Shown here in pieces: positions 26,755 through 35,125 of a DNA stretch of 64,000 nucleotides. This DNA is from Devosia sp. Lineage in GTDB: Bacteria; Pseudomonadota; Alphaproteobacteria; Rhizobiales; Devosiaceae. Made by a program: the position numbers and the translations under genes. Where the stretch lies: contig CP051235.1 of NCBI GenBank assembly GCA_017794705.1, forward strand, positions 2,109,010 to 2,173,009. Reading direction: 5' to 3'. Position 1 is the first letter of the stretch. Each line of letters starts with the position of its first letter. The notes under the pieces were generated by a model. The model was not told where the DNA came from. It saw only the letters and a list, made by a program, of their open reading frames with translations, and did no database searches.

Positions 26755-26868
26755 GTGCGCGATCTTTTCGCCCTGTTCATTGAAGTTGTGACCCGCCCGA
26801 GCCTTGCCGGCTTCGACGGACGGTTCATGCCGGAAGCCGCCAAGAAAACCACCACAAAAACCGTTTAG
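26755..26868 (+). CDS. Candidate 37-residue leader peptide upstream of asd
   Basis: GTG at 26755 has CGGAG 7 bases upstream and opens a 37-codon frame that ends at TAG 26866-26868. The N-terminal part is MRDLFALFIEVVTRPS; the last ten residues are AAKKTTTKTV, that is three Lys and four Thr just before the stop. asd makes the common precursor of Lys, Thr and Met, so a Lys/Thr-rich peptide between its promoter and the gene is what an attenuation leader would look like. No homologue is known to me and a chance frame cannot be excluded. Confidence 0.4.
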   Translation: MRDLFALFIEVVTRPSLAGFDGRFMPEAAKKTTTKTV

Positions 26869-26873
26869 CCGTC

Positions 26874-26942
26874 CCCCGGGCCTCTCCCGCCGGGGAGAGG
26901 GCTTCACACTGGTCAGTGGGGTTTGGCCCCGCGCGGGAGAGG
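26874..26942 (+). promoter_or_regulatory. Mutually exclusive hairpins in the asd 5' leader
   Basis: CCTCTCCC (26881-26888) can pair with GGGAGAGG at 26893-26900 (8 bp, 4-base loop) or, as CCTCTCCCGC (26881-26890), with GCGGGAGAGG at 26933-26942 (10 bp) close to the asd ribosome site (26945-26950). A third option pairs CCCCGG (26874-26879) with CCGGGG (26890-26895). All compete for the same bases directly after the candidate leader-peptide stop. There is no T-run, so if regulatory it need not be an intrinsic terminator. Such GC-rich CTCTCCC palindromes also occur as dispersed repeats in Rhizobiales. Confidence 0.4.
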
Positions 26943-26959
26943 GCAAAGGAACAGATTAC

Positions 26960-27997
26960 ATGGGTTATCGGGTTGCAGTCGTTGGTGCCACGGGCAACGT
27001 GGGCCAGGAAATGCTCAACATCCTCGCCGAGCGCGGATTTCCCGCAGATGAAGTCATTGCGCTGGCCTCGTCCCGTTCGATCGGGCGCGAAGTCTCCTAT
27101 GGCGACGAAACTCTCAAGTGCCGCAATCTGGATGATTTCGACTTCAACGGCGTCGATTTCTGCCTGATGTCTGCGGGCTCGTCGGTTTCGAAGCAGCTGG
27201 CCGAAAAGATCGGCAAGACCGGCTGTATCGTCATCGATAATTCCAGTTTCTGGCGTTACCATCAGGACGTGCCGCTGATCGTGCCGGAAGTGAACGCCGA
27301 GGTGCTCGACGCCTATATGGCCAAGAACAACCGGATGAACATCATCGCCAATCCCAACTGCTCCACGGCGCAGCTTGTGGTGGCGCTGAAGCCGCTCCAT
27401 GACGCGGCAAAGATCCAGCGGATCGTGGTCGCGACCTATCAATCGGTTTCCGGTGCCGGCAAGGACGCGATGGACGAATTGTGGAACCAGACCCGCGGCA
27501 TCTTTGTCTCCGACGCGCCCGAGCCCCAAAAGTTCACCAAGCAGATCGCCTTCAATGTCATTCCGCATATCGACGTGTTCATGGAAGACGGGTCGACCAA
27601 GGAAGAATGGAAGGTGATGGCGGAGACCAAGAAGATTCTTGATTCCAAGATCAAGGTCACCTGCACGGCGGTGCGTGTGCCGGTGTTCGTCGGTCACGCC
27701 GAGGCGGTCAATATCGAGTTCGCCGAAGAACTGAGCGCAGAGCGGGCCCGTGAAATCCTGCGTGAATCGCCGGGCATCATGGTTTTGGACAAGCGCGAGG
27801 ATGGCGGCTACATCACCCCGATCGAATGCGTGGGTGAGTATGCGACTTATGTCAGCCGTATCCGCGAGGACGCGACCATCGAGAACGGGCTCAACATCTG
27901 GGTGGTTTCGGACAATCTGCGCAAGGGCGCCGCGCTCAATTCCGTGCAGATCGCCGAAAGCCTGATCAACCGCGGGTTGATGCAGAAAGCGGCATAG
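26960..27997 (+). CDS. asd: Aspartate-semialdehyde dehydrogenase Asd
   Basis: Reduces aspartyl-4-phosphate to aspartate semialdehyde, the branch point to lysine/diaminopimelate, threonine and methionine. It has 345 residues: NADP-binding AVVGATGNVGQEML at 6-19, catalytic C134 in NPNCSTAQLV, and the substrate region VSGAGKDAMDELWNQT. The ATG at 26960 follows AAAGGA by 9 bases; the open frame extending to 26804 is an artefact. The 230-base leader with a candidate Lys/Thr-rich peptide suggests regulation by amino-acid supply. The EamA transporter follows. Confidence 0.96.
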   Translation: MGYRVAVVGATGNVGQEMLNILAERGFPADEVIALASSRSIGREVSYGDETLKCRNLDDFDFNGVDFCLMSAGSSVSKQLAEKIGKTGCIVIDNSSFWRYHQDVPLIVPEVNAEVLDAYMAKNNRMNIIANPNCSTAQLVVALKPLHDAAKIQRIVVATYQSVSGAGKDAMDELWNQTRGIFVSDAPEPQKFTKQIAFNVIPHIDVFMEDGSTKEEWKVMAETKKILDSKIKVTCTAVRVPVFVGHAEAVNIEFAEELSAERAREILRESPGIMVLDKREDGGYITPIECVGEYATYVSRIREDATIENGLNIWVVSDNLRKGAALNSVQIAESLINRGLMQKAA

Positions 27998-28060
27998 TCT
28001 TCTTGCCGCCGTTGGTCGCCACGCTTCCGTCCCCGGCACCCCCGCCAATGTGAGGTTCTG

Positions 28061-28996
28061 ATGCCCCTTCGCGATGTGCTGCTGGCGCTGGTCGTCGTCG
28101 CGATCTGGGGCTTCAACTTCGTTGTCATCAAATTGAGCGTCGAGGCGCTGCCGCCGATCCTGGCGGTGGCGCTTCGCTTTGCGCTGGCCGCTTTTCCGGC
28201 GATCCTGTTCTTCAGGCCACCGAAAACCTCGTTCTGGTACGTGGCCGGCTTCGGCCTCGCCTTCGGGTTCGGGCTTTATTGTTTCCTCAACGTCGCGCTG
28301 TTTCTCGGCATGCCGGCCGGGCTGGGCTCGGTGGTTCTGCAGGTGCAGGGCTTTTTCACCATGATGATCGCGTTCTTCGTGCTCAAGGAGCGGCCGCGTC
28401 CAATCCAGATCGCGGGGGCGCTGGTCGCCTTTGCCGGTATAGGGGTCATCGCCTCCGCCCGTTGGCAGGGGGCGGCGCTGCTGCCGCTTCTGCTCACGCT
28501 CGGCGCGGCGATGAGCTGGGCGGTGGCCAATGTGGTGTCAAAGGCTGCGGGCAAGGTCAATCCGATCGCCATCACCGTGTGGGGGTCAGCGATCGCCTGC
28601 GTGCCGCTGTTCGCCGTGTCGTTCGCGACTGAGGGAACCGAGGCGCTGGTTCAGGCCTTTGTTGCCCCGACCTGGCAGGTGTGGGCGCTGATCCTGTTCC
28701 TTGCCTATCCGGCCACGCTGTTCGGACTGGCGGTGTGGAACTATTTGTTGTCGAAACATCCTGCGACGTTGGTGGCGCCATTCACGCTGCTGGTGCCGAT
28801 CACCGGGTTGCTGAGCGGCTATCTGGTACTGGGAGAAGTGGTGTCGCCGGTGGAACTGGCGGGAGGGGCGCTGGTGGTGGCCGGTCTTGGGGTGACGGTG
28901 CTGAAGCGCCGCCGTGGGGACCTTCGGATCAGCTCGGCGCCGCCGGAAAGCCAGGTCTGGACTCAGCCCGACAGTGAGCAGGAACCGCCCCGCTGA
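28061..28996 (+). CDS. EamA family DMT transporter
   Basis: A 311-residue inner-membrane protein with ten hydrophobic helices arranged as two EamA repeats. It begins LALVVVAIWGFNFVVIKLS, with the WG-N--VIK signature; the second half has ANVVSKAAGK, LFGLAVWNYLLSKHPA and LVLGEVVSPVELAGG. It most resembles O-acetylserine/cysteine exporter EamA, but the substrate is not certain. A hydrophilic tail of about 30 residues follows the last helix. It is 63 bases downstream of asd, possibly on the same transcript. Confidence 0.88.
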   Translation: MPLRDVLLALVVVAIWGFNFVVIKLSVEALPPILAVALRFALAAFPAILFFRPPKTSFWYVAGFGLAFGFGLYCFLNVALFLGMPAGLGSVVLQVQGFFTMMIAFFVLKERPRPIQIAGALVAFAGIGVIASARWQGAALLPLLLTLGAAMSWAVANVVSKAAGKVNPIAITVWGSAIACVPLFAVSFATEGTEALVQAFVAPTWQVWALILFLAYPATLFGLAVWNYLLSKHPATLVAPFTLLVPITGLLSGYLVLGEVVSPVELAGGALVVAGLGVTVLKRRRGDLRISSAPPESQVWTQPDSEQEPPR

Positions 28997-29025
28997 GGGA
29001 GGCGGAACGGTTCCCTTCAGATCGG

Positions 29026-29340
29026 TCAGCCCATCTCGGGTGCCACAAGCACACCGGTCTCGACCAGAACGTCATATTCGGTCTCGGTCAGCGCGCCGCT
29101 GCCGTCCACGTCGGCCTGGGCATAAAGCTGCTCGGAGAATTCGGGATCAACTTCGAGGATTTCCTCAAAGCTGATGTCGCCACTGAGGTCGAGGTCGACG
29201 GTTTCGAACATCAGGGCTTCGGGAATATCCATTTCAGCGCCGACGGCGCCGTCGCCCATGGCTTCCTGTGCCGTGGTGGCGCCCGCAAATGTCAGGCCGG
29301 CGATTCCGATGGCGGCGATGGAGGTGATGATCCTGTTCAT
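29026..29340 (-). CDS. Exported EF-hand protein
   Basis: A 104-residue protein with a signal peptide (about 1-24, AGATTAQE) and a pair of EF-hand loops: residues 49-60 (D49, D51, S53, D55, S57, E60) and 77-88 (D77, D79, S81, A83, T85, E88). Both have the conserved Gly at position 6 and Glu at 12, so calcium binding in the periplasm is likely for the first and possible for the second, where position 7 is Ala. Function unknown. It is tail-to-tail with the EamA gene. Confidence 0.85.
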   Translation of the reverse strand: MNRIITSIAAIGIAGLTFAGATTAQEAMGDGAVGAEMDIPEALMFETVDLDLSGDISFEEILEVDPEFSEQLYAQADVDGSGALTETEYDVLVETGVLVAPEMG

Positions 29341-29595
29341 GTCGAAAGTCTCCTTTTGTGTTTCGGCAACGCCCGGGCCGGTGGTTAGGGGACCGTCCGG
29401 CGCTGCCCGCGGCGTGCGGAATTGCCCGCCGCATCACCAAGACTGACGGTCGAGATGGGTCATGACGTGCCGGGAAAGGGGAGTTTTCCGGGAGAGTTTC
29501 AGGCCGGATTGCGATGTGTCGGAATTAAGAAAAGTGCCGTGTTGCGAACGGGTTACGCAATGGGGCAATGACGCGGCGATTATGCGGCTGAGGGC

Positions 29596-30237
29596 TCAGA
29601 CGTCGGGGCGGTCGAACTCACCGGTGGCGTCGTCGAGGACCCAGAGTTCACCGGTCTTGATGTCGAACCAGGCGCCGTGAACGGCAAGCTTGCCTTCCGC
29701 CTCCAGCTTGGCAACGTAAGGGAAGGTGCGCAGGTTCTTGATCGAATTGCGGATCGAGATGCGTTCCAGCGAGGTCTGGCGTTCGCCCGATGTCATCAGG
29801 CCATTGTCGGTGAACTGCTGGGCGACGGGGTCGAGCAGGCCCATCCACTTGCCGATGAAATCGCCCTGGGCGAGGGGCGGGGCCTCGGGGCTGAGCGCGG
29901 CCTTGATGCCGCCGCAGCGGCCGTGACCCATGACGACGATGTTTTGTACGCCCAGTCCGTTGACGGCAAACTCGATACCCGCCGAAGTGCCGTGCTGGCC
30001 ACCGTCCGGCTCGAACGGCGGCACCAGGTTGGCGACGTTGCGCAACACAAAAACCTCGCCGGGCCCGCAATTGAAAATGGTTTCGGGCGCCGCGCGGCTG
30101 TCGCAGCAGGCGATGATCATGGTGGTGGGGGTTTGCCCCTCAATGGCCAGTTCATGATAGCGTGCGCGCTCGTTGGCGTAGCGCCCGCCCATGAATTCCT
30201 TGTAGCCGTTCAACAATTGTGCGGGAAACCTGTGCAT
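29596..30237 (-). CDS. Beta-class carbonic anhydrase
   Basis: Reversibly hydrates CO2; supplies bicarbonate for carboxylases. It has 213 residues with all zinc ligands and the catalytic dyad: C45, D46 and R48 in ACCDSRAAPE, and H105 and C108 in VMGHGRCGG. Other beta-CA landmarks are VLRNVANLVPP and GTSAGIEFAV. The C-terminus LWVLDDATGEF is also typical. It is a single gene, divergent from the DUF1737 gene by 65 bases. Confidence 0.96.
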   Translation of the reverse strand: MHRFPAQLLNGYKEFMGGRYANERARYHELAIEGQTPTTMIIACCDSRAAPETIFNCGPGEVFVLRNVANLVPPFEPDGGQHGTSAGIEFAVNGLGVQNIVVMGHGRCGGIKAALSPEAPPLAQGDFIGKWMGLLDPVAQQFTDNGLMTSGERQTSLERISIRNSIKNLRTFPYVAKLEAEGKLAVHGAWFDIKTGELWVLDDATGEFDRPDV

Positions 30238-30302
30238 GGATTTTGATTAGCGGTAAGAGGAGGCCAGCGCAATATTGAAGAGTTGAGCGAGGGTACCCCC
30301 AG

Positions 30303-30512
30303 ATGCACATCTACCGGTTTTTGAGCGCAGACGATGACGATACGTTCTGCCACAAGGTGACCAAGGCGCTGACGCTGGGGTGGGTGCTTTACGGCGAGCC
30401 GAAATATGTGTTTGACGCGGCGGCGGGCAAGATGCGCTGCGGGCAGGCGGTAACCAAGGAAGTCGAGGATCAGCCCTATGATCCGGACAGGAAACTGATC
30501 GACTACGAATAG
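30303..30512 (+). CDS. DUF1737 domain protein
   Basis: A 69-residue protein, start ATG 30303. It has the DUF1737 pattern: YRFLSADDDDTFCHKVTKAL, GWVLYGEPKYVFD, and MRCGQAVTKEV. Cytosolic, no signal. Family function is unknown. It is followed after 11 bases by a DUF1905 gene, so the two are probably one transcript. Confidence 0.85.
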   Translation: MHIYRFLSADDDDTFCHKVTKALTLGWVLYGEPKYVFDAAAGKMRCGQAVTKEVEDQPYDPDRKLIDYE

Positions 30513-30523
30513 GGCCGGGTAGC

Positions 30524-30841
30524 TTGGCGGACGCTGTTTCTGAAAGCTTTGAGTTCGACACGAGGGTGATCGAATGGCGCGGCCCGGCACCGTTCTTTTT
30601 TGCGCCGGTACCTCAAGAGGTGGCCGAAGAAATCGCCGCCATGTCGAAAATGGTCAGCTACGGCTGGGGCATGATCCCGGTTCTGGCCGCGATTGGCGGC
30701 GTGGAATTCACAACCTCGCTGTTCCCGCGGGACGGCGGCTATCTGCTGCCCCTGAAAGACGCGGTGCGGCGCAAGTCGCGCACCACGCTGGGGGATGAAA
30801 TTGCCGTGTCCCTGCAGGTCACCTTCGCGCTCAAGGTCTGA
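30524..30841 (+). CDS. DUF1905 domain protein
   Basis: A 105-residue protein. DUF1905 features: VIEWRGPAPFFFAPVP and SKMVSYGWGMIPVLAAIGG, then GGYLLPLKDAVRRKS and DEIAVSLQV, a small beta-barrel fold of unknown function. The start is TTG 30524; no in-frame ATG or GTG gives the full domain. It lies 11 bases after the DUF1737 gene. Confidence 0.85.
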   Translation: MADAVSESFEFDTRVIEWRGPAPFFFAPVPQEVAEEIAAMSKMVSYGWGMIPVLAAIGGVEFTTSLFPRDGGYLLPLKDAVRRKSRTTLGDEIAVSLQVTFALKV

Positions 30842-30852
30842 GACAGTCCGGA

Positions 30853-31260
30853 TCAGGGCGCCGTAAACACCACGGAGTCCGCGGAGCGCGTATGCGGACC
30901 ATGGTGGACCGCCTCGATATTGTTGCCGTCCGGATCGAGCAGGAATGCCGCATAGTAGCCGGGGTGATAGGGCCGCTCACCCGGCGCGCCATTGTCGGTG
31001 CCGCCGTTGGCGATGCCGGTCTCATGAAATCGTTTGATCGTTTCGTGGTCAGGCACCTGAAAGGCCAGGTGAACCCTGGTCACGTAATCTTCGGCTGCGT
31101 CGACAAACAGTTCGTCAGAGGCAAACCTTTCGTCATCTTCATAGGTGAAATCACGCCCGAGGGCGCGCAAGATGGCCCGATAAAAGGCCCTGGATTTACC
31201 CAGATCCGCCACCCGCAGGTGAACATGGTCGATCAAGCGCCCGCGATGAAATTCCATCAT
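30853..31260 (-). CDS. VOC family protein
   Basis: A 135-residue VOC-fold protein: DHVHLRVADLGKSRAFYRAI at the N-terminus, VHLAFQVPDHETIKRFHE in the middle, YYAAFLLDPDGNNIEAVHH at the end, with His and Glu residues typical of metal ligands in glyoxalase-type enzymes. The substrate is not known. ATG 31260 has GAGGTC upstream. It is tail-to-tail with the DUF1905 gene, 11 bases apart. Confidence 0.88.
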   Translation of the reverse strand: MMEFHRGRLIDHVHLRVADLGKSRAFYRAILRALGRDFTYEDDERFASDELFVDAAEDYVTRVHLAFQVPDHETIKRFHETGIANGGTDNGAPGERPYHPGYYAAFLLDPDGNNIEAVHHGPHTRSADSVVFTAP

Positions 31261-31335
31261 GACCTCGCAAATGTTCGTGGTTTGTTCTAAACCTGCGCAG
31301 GGGACAAGTCAACGCGGCAATCTGTTGCTTGCGAC

Positions 31336-31491
31336 CTAGAAGGTGCCGGTCATCAGCCCGTAGACGAGATAGATCACGGCGAATACGCCCACGATGCCGA
31401 GGCTCGACAGAACCAGTACGCGCAGGTTCATGTGCCGGTCGTTGGCCTGACGGACTTCATTCGTGGACTTGTGGGGATCATAGGTGCGCAT
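31336..31491 (-). CDS. 51-residue single-pass membrane protein
   Basis: ATG 31491 is preceded by GGAGAAGT at a good distance and the frame reads to TAG 31338-31336. The sequence begins MRTYDPHKSTNEVRQAND, with a hydrophilic ~22-residue N-terminus, then one hydrophobic helix (LVLSSLGIVGVFAVIYLVYG) and a short tail. It looks like a real small membrane protein by its ribosome site and its hydropathy. No family recognised; it sits between the VOC gene and the alpha/beta hydrolase, on the same strand as both. Confidence 0.65.
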   Translation of the reverse strand: MRTYDPHKSTNEVRQANDRHMNLRVLVLSSLGIVGVFAVIYLVYGLMTGTF

Positions 31492-31566
31492 GGACTTCTC
31501 CCTTGGTATTGACCTTTCACGGTCAACGCAGCGAGGGGCGGGAAGTTCCAGATGGGCGCAGCCCGG

Positions 31567-32391
31567 CTAACTGCGCAGGCTGCGAAAAAATCCTAGTACC
31601 GCAGCCAGAAACGCCTGCGGATCCTCCCCATGCACATTGTGTCCGGCACCCTGAATGGTCGCGCGCTGGAGGTGCGGCGACAGAGCGGCGGCGCGTTCGC
31701 CGGTGCCTTGTTCCATGCGGGTGTCGACGGAAGGATCGGCCTCGACCAGCAGGGTGGGCAGGGTGAGACCGGCGAAAAGCGCGTGCGGGTCATAGCCTTC
31801 AAAGGGCGCGCCGTTGACATAGACCTCAAGCACCTGCGGATCGAGCAGGCTGAGACTTTTGGCGCGGGCCCTCTGACGTTCGGGGCTCAATTTCAAGTCA
31901 GTGCGTTGCACGGCCCGCAGTATGGTTTCGGTGTCGGGCTCGCGGGCGAGAATTTTCAGCCATGCGGCGAAGCCGGGCCCGGCATCCCGTGCCTTCAACT
32001 TGTCGCCGTCGAGGCTCAGCGGAATGTCCTCGATGACCATTGCGGCAATGAGCTCCCGCTGCAGCGCGCTCAACGCCAGTGCCACATGGCCGCCGAAGGA
32101 ATGGCCGATCAGGTGCGCTGGGCTGGACAGCGTCTCCAGAAACGCAGCCACATCACCAGCCATGTCCATGACGGCATAGCGGCCGGGCGTACGGTCCGAT
32201 TTGCCGCTGCCCCGCGTGTCGAGCGCAAAGACGTGAAAGTGGCGCGACAGTTCAGGCAGAACCGGTTCCCAGCTGCGCCACCAGCTGGTTGCGCCGTGCA
32301 ACAACACGAGGTCCGGACCATTGTCCGGGCCCTCGGCGATGTTGATCCGGCACGCAGGAGCGGAGAAACTGAATTCGGCGAAACGGTCCAT
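31567..32391 (-). CDS. Alpha/beta hydrolase
   Basis: A 274-residue alpha/beta-hydrolase. Motifs: DLVLLHGATSWWRSWEPVLP (oxyanion His-Gly), DTRGSGKSDRTPG, the nucleophile elbow GHSFGGHVALA and the C-terminal catalytic His in GAGHNVHGEDPQ. Substrate unknown. ATG 32391 (MDRFAEFSF) is the start that gives the normal fold; upstream sequence to 32499 overlaps the sdhC promoter region. It is divergent from the sdh genes. Confidence 0.9.
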   Translation of the reverse strand: MDRFAEFSFSAPACRINIAEGPDNGPDLVLLHGATSWWRSWEPVLPELSRHFHVFALDTRGSGKSDRTPGRYAVMDMAGDVAAFLETLSSPAHLIGHSFGGHVALALSALQRELIAAMVIEDIPLSLDGDKLKARDAGPGFAAWLKILAREPDTETILRAVQRTDLKLSPERQRARAKSLSLLDPQVLEVYVNGAPFEGYDPHALFAGLTLPTLLVEADPSVDTRMEQGTGERAAALSPHLQRATIQGAGHNVHGEDPQAFLAAVLGFFRSLRS

Positions 32392-32445
32392 GGACGAAAT
32401 GTCTAGCGGCTGGCCGGGGTTGCGTCGACCGGAATGCGCAAGGCT

Positions 32446-32474
32446 TTGACGAATCCGGTTGGCGGGGCTACACA
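32446..32474 (+). promoter_or_regulatory. Candidate promoter of sdhCDA
   Basis: TTGACG (32446-32451) and TACACA (32469-32474) with a 17-base spacer, about 55 bases before the sdhC ATG at 32529. The AAGAGG ribosome site precedes the ATG. Confidence 0.45.
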
Positions 32475-32528
32475 CCGTTGCACGTGATTGCACATGCACT
32501 CACCCGACCGGTCAACAAGAGGCAGATT

Positions 32529-32912
32529 ATGGCCCCACCTTCCCGACCTCTTTCTCCGCACCTGTTGATTTATAAATGGGAAATCACCCTGGCCATGTCG
32601 ATCCTTCACCGGATCACCGGCGTCGGGCTGTACATGGGCATGGCGCTCTTGACCTGGTGGCTGGTGGCCGCGGCGATGGGCGGGCCGACGCTTGAGACGG
32701 TGCATTGGGTGATGGGTACCTGGCTGGGGCAGCTGGTGCTGTTCGGCTTCACCTGGGCGCTGTTTCACCATCTGCTCGGGGGGTTGCGCCATTTCGTCTG
32801 GGACATGGGGGCCGGTTTCTCGCGGGAAATGCGGTTTGGGTTCGCCTGGGCGACGGCCATTGGCGGGCTGGCGCTGGCGGCATTGCTCTGGCTTCTGGTG
32901 GTGTGGAGCTGA
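32529..32912 (+). CDS. sdhC: Succinate dehydrogenase cytochrome b556 subunit SdhC
   Basis: Membrane anchor of succinate dehydrogenase, carrying haem b with SdhD and part of the quinone site. The 127-residue form has RPLSPHLLIYKWEITLAMS and ILHRITGVGLYMGM, three hydrophobic helices, and a haem-ligand His candidate in FHHLLGGLRHFVWD. ATG 32529 was preferred over an upstream ATG at 32478 because it has the AAGAGG site and the family N-terminus. First gene of sdhC-sdhD-sdhA. Confidence 0.96.
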   Translation: MAPPSRPLSPHLLIYKWEITLAMSILHRITGVGLYMGMALLTWWLVAAAMGGPTLETVHWVMGTWLGQLVLFGFTWALFHHLLGGLRHFVWDMGAGFSREMRFGFAWATAIGGLALAALLWLLVVWS

Positions 32913-32914
32913 TC

Positions 32915-33301
32915 ATGGCCAACAGCATGCGCACGACATTTTCGCGGGTCACGGGGCTGGGTTCAGCACGTGAGGGCACCGAGCATTTCTGGCATCAGCG
33001 GCTCACCGCGATCGCCAATGTGCCGCTCAGCCTGTTTCTGATCTGGCTGGTCATCAATCTGGCCGGGTCCGACCGGGCGGCCATGTCCGATATGATGGGT
33101 AATCCGATCGTCGCCGGGCTGACCATTCTCACCCTCATCTCGGTGACCTGGCACATGCGGCTCGGCATGCAGGTGGTGATCGAGGATTATGTGCATGCCG
33201 AAGGGCCGAAACTGCTCTCGGTGATCGCCAACAATTTCTTTGCGCTGGCGGTGGCCGGCCTTTCAATCGTGTCAGTGCTGCTGCTGGCGTTCGGGAGTTA
33301 A
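32915..33301 (+). CDS. sdhD: Succinate dehydrogenase hydrophobic membrane anchor SdhD
   Basis: A 128-residue partner of SdhC with three hydrophobic helices. GSAREGTEHFWHQRLTAIAN near the N-terminus is the family signature, and TWHMRLGMQVVIEDYVH contains the haem-ligand His and the quinone-site region. ATG 32915 starts two bases after the sdhC stop; sdhA follows after three bases, so translation is coupled. The longer frame reaching back to 32705 inside sdhC is an artefact. Confidence 0.95.
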   Translation: MANSMRTTFSRVTGLGSAREGTEHFWHQRLTAIANVPLSLFLIWLVINLAGSDRAAMSDMMGNPIVAGLTILTLISVTWHMRLGMQVVIEDYVHAEGPKLLSVIANNFFALAVAGLSIVSVLLLAFGS

Positions 33302-33304
33302 GCA

Positions 33305-35110
33305 ATGGCAGCTGGCCAGAGTTACGAAGTTGTCGATCACGAGTTCGACGTGGTGGTTGTCGGCGCCGGCGGGGCGGGTCTGCGCGCCACCCTCGGCATG
33401 GCCGAACAGGGGCTGAAGACCGCCTGCGTCACCAAGGTATTCCCGACGCGTTCCCACACCGTTGCCGCGCAGGGCGGCATCGCCGCCTCGCTCGGCAACA
33501 TGGGGCCGGACAGCTGGCAGTGGCACATGTACGACACGGTCAAGGGGTCGGACTGGCTGGGCGACAATGATGCCATGGAATATCTGGCCCGCGAGGCGCC
33601 AGCCGCCGTTTATGAGCTTGAGCACTATGGTGTGCCCTTCTCGCGCACCGAAGAGGGCAAGATCTATCAGCGCCCGTTCGGCGGTCACATGACCGAATAT
33701 GGCGACGGTCCCCCGGTGCAGCGCACCTGCGCCGCCGCCGACCGGACGGGGCATGCCATCCTTCACACGCTCTACGGCCAGTCGCTCAGGAACAATGCCG
33801 AGTTCTTCATCGAATACTTCGCCATTGATCTTCTGACCGGCGACGACGGCTCCATTCAGGGCCTGGTAGCCTGGAAACTTGATGACGGCACCATTCACCG
33901 GTTCCGCGCCAAGATGGTGGTGATCGCCACCGGCGGCTATGGCCGCGCCTATTTTTCGGCCACCTCGGCGCACACCTGCACCGGCGACGGCAACGGCATG
34001 GTGGTGCGGGCCGGGTTGCCGCTACAGGACATGGAATTCGTGCAGTTCCACCCGACCGGCATTTACGGCTCCGGCTGCCTGATCACCGAGGGTGCGCGCG
34101 GCGAGGGCGGCTATCTCGTCAATTCCGAGGGTGAACGGTTCATGGAGCGCTACGCGCCCAATGCCAAGGATCTCGCGTCACGCGACGTGGTCTCGCGTTG
34201 CATGACCATGGAAATCCGCGAGGGCCGCGGCGTCGGCAAGGAAAAGGACCATATTTTCCTTCACCTCGACCATCTCGATCCGGCGGTGCTGCACGAGCGC
34301 CTGCCGGGCATTTCGGAAAGCGCCAAGATTTTCGCAGGCGTTGATCTGACCCGCGAACCGATCCCGGTTATCCCGACCGTGCACTACAACATGGGCGGCA
34401 TCCCCACCAATTATCACGGCGAAGCGCTGAACCCGACCAAGGACAATCCCGATGCGACCGTCCCCGGGCTGATGGCGGTGGGCGAAGCGGGCTGCGCTTC
34501 GGTGCATGGCGCCAACCGGCTGGGCTCGAATTCGCTGATCGACCTGGTGGTGTTCGGCCGTGCGGCGGCGATCCGGGCCGGGCAAGTGGTCGACCGCAAG
34601 TCGGCCGTGCCCGCGGTCAATGAAAAGAGCTTTGACAAGATCATGGACCGGTTTGACCGGCTGCGGCACGCCAAGGGTAGCGCCCCGACGGCGCAGTTGC
34701 GCGACAAGATGCAGCGCGCCATGCAGGAAGATGCCGCGGTGTTCCGTACCGAGGAAACCCTTCAGAACGGCGTAAAGCGGGTCAGCGCGATCTGGGATGA
34801 GTTGAGTGACATTCAGGTCACCGACCGCTCGATGATCTGGAATTCCGATCTCGTCGAGACCCTCGAGCTTGAAAACCTGATGGTCAATGCGCTTTCGACC
34901 GTGGTGTCCGCCGAGGCCCGCAAGGAGAGCCGGGGCGCGCACGCCCGTGAAGATTTCTCGGAGCGGGACGACAAGGTCTGGCGGGTGCATACGGTGTCGC
35001 GGCAGGATGAGAAGGGCAAGATTTCCCTCTCCTACCGCCCTGTGCATGTCGATCCCTTGACCGACGGGATCGATCTGAAAAAGATCGCACCCAAGGCGAG
35101 GGTTTACTAG
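33305..35110 (+). CDS. sdhA: Succinate dehydrogenase flavoprotein subunit SdhA
   Basis: Oxidises succinate to fumarate at the covalent FAD of complex II, inner membrane (matrix side). It has 601 residues: dinucleotide-binding [18 protein letters not shown], the FAD-linking His51 in [13 protein letters not shown], active-site regions including [21 protein letters not shown], and [18 protein letters not shown]. The usual partner sdhB does not follow directly: four other genes lie between sdhA and sdhB. A GGAGG site after the stop belongs to the next gene. Confidence 0.98.
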   Translation: MAAGQSYEVVDHEFDVVVVGAGGAGLRATLGMAEQGLKTACVTKVFPTRSHTVAAQGGIAASLGNMGPDSWQWHMYDTVKGSDWLGDNDAMEYLAREAPAAVYELEHYGVPFSRTEEGKIYQRPFGGHMTEYGDGPPVQRTCAAADRTGHAILHTLYGQSLRNNAEFFIEYFAIDLLTGDDGSIQGLVAWKLDDGTIHRFRAKMVVIATGGYGRAYFSATSAHTCTGDGNGMVVRAGLPLQDMEFVQFHPTGIYGSGCLITEGARGEGGYLVNSEGERFMERYAPNAKDLASRDVVSRCMTMEIREGRGVGKEKDHIFLHLDHLDPAVLHERLPGISESAKIFAGVDLTREPIPVIPTVHYNMGGIPTNYHGEALNPTKDNPDATVPGLMAVGEAGCASVHGANRLGSNSLIDLVVFGRAAAIRAGQVVDRKSAVPAVNEKSFDKIMDRFDRLRHAKGSAPTAQLRDKMQRAMQEDAAVFRTEETLQNGVKRVSAIWDELSDIQVTDRSMIWNSDLVETLELENLMVNALSTVVSAEARKESRGAHAREDFSERDDKVWRVHTVSRQDEKGKISLSYRPVHVDPLTDGIDLKKIAPKARVY

Positions 35111-35125
35111 GCGCTGGAGGCGCAT

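Larger units (their letters stand above)
26547..26959. other. Intergenic 413 bases upstream of asd
   Basis: This space holds the divergent promoter regions of the outer-membrane protein gene and asd. On the plus strand it contains a TTGACT/TATGAA promoter (26698-26725), a candidate leader peptide (26755-26868) and GC-rich competing hairpins (26874-26942), each listed separately. Nothing recognisable is seen in 26547-26697. Confidence 0.6.

Noticed and set aside
26804-26959. N-terminal extension of Asd by 52 residues
   Set aside because: The extension is Pro/Arg/Lys-rich and passes through the GC hairpins; ATG 26960 with AAAGGA gives the standard Asd N-terminus.
29462-29680. 72-codon plus-strand frame overlapping the carbonic anhydrase gene
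   Set aside because: The second half is antisense to the carbonic anhydrase C-terminus, and the peptide has no recognisable features.
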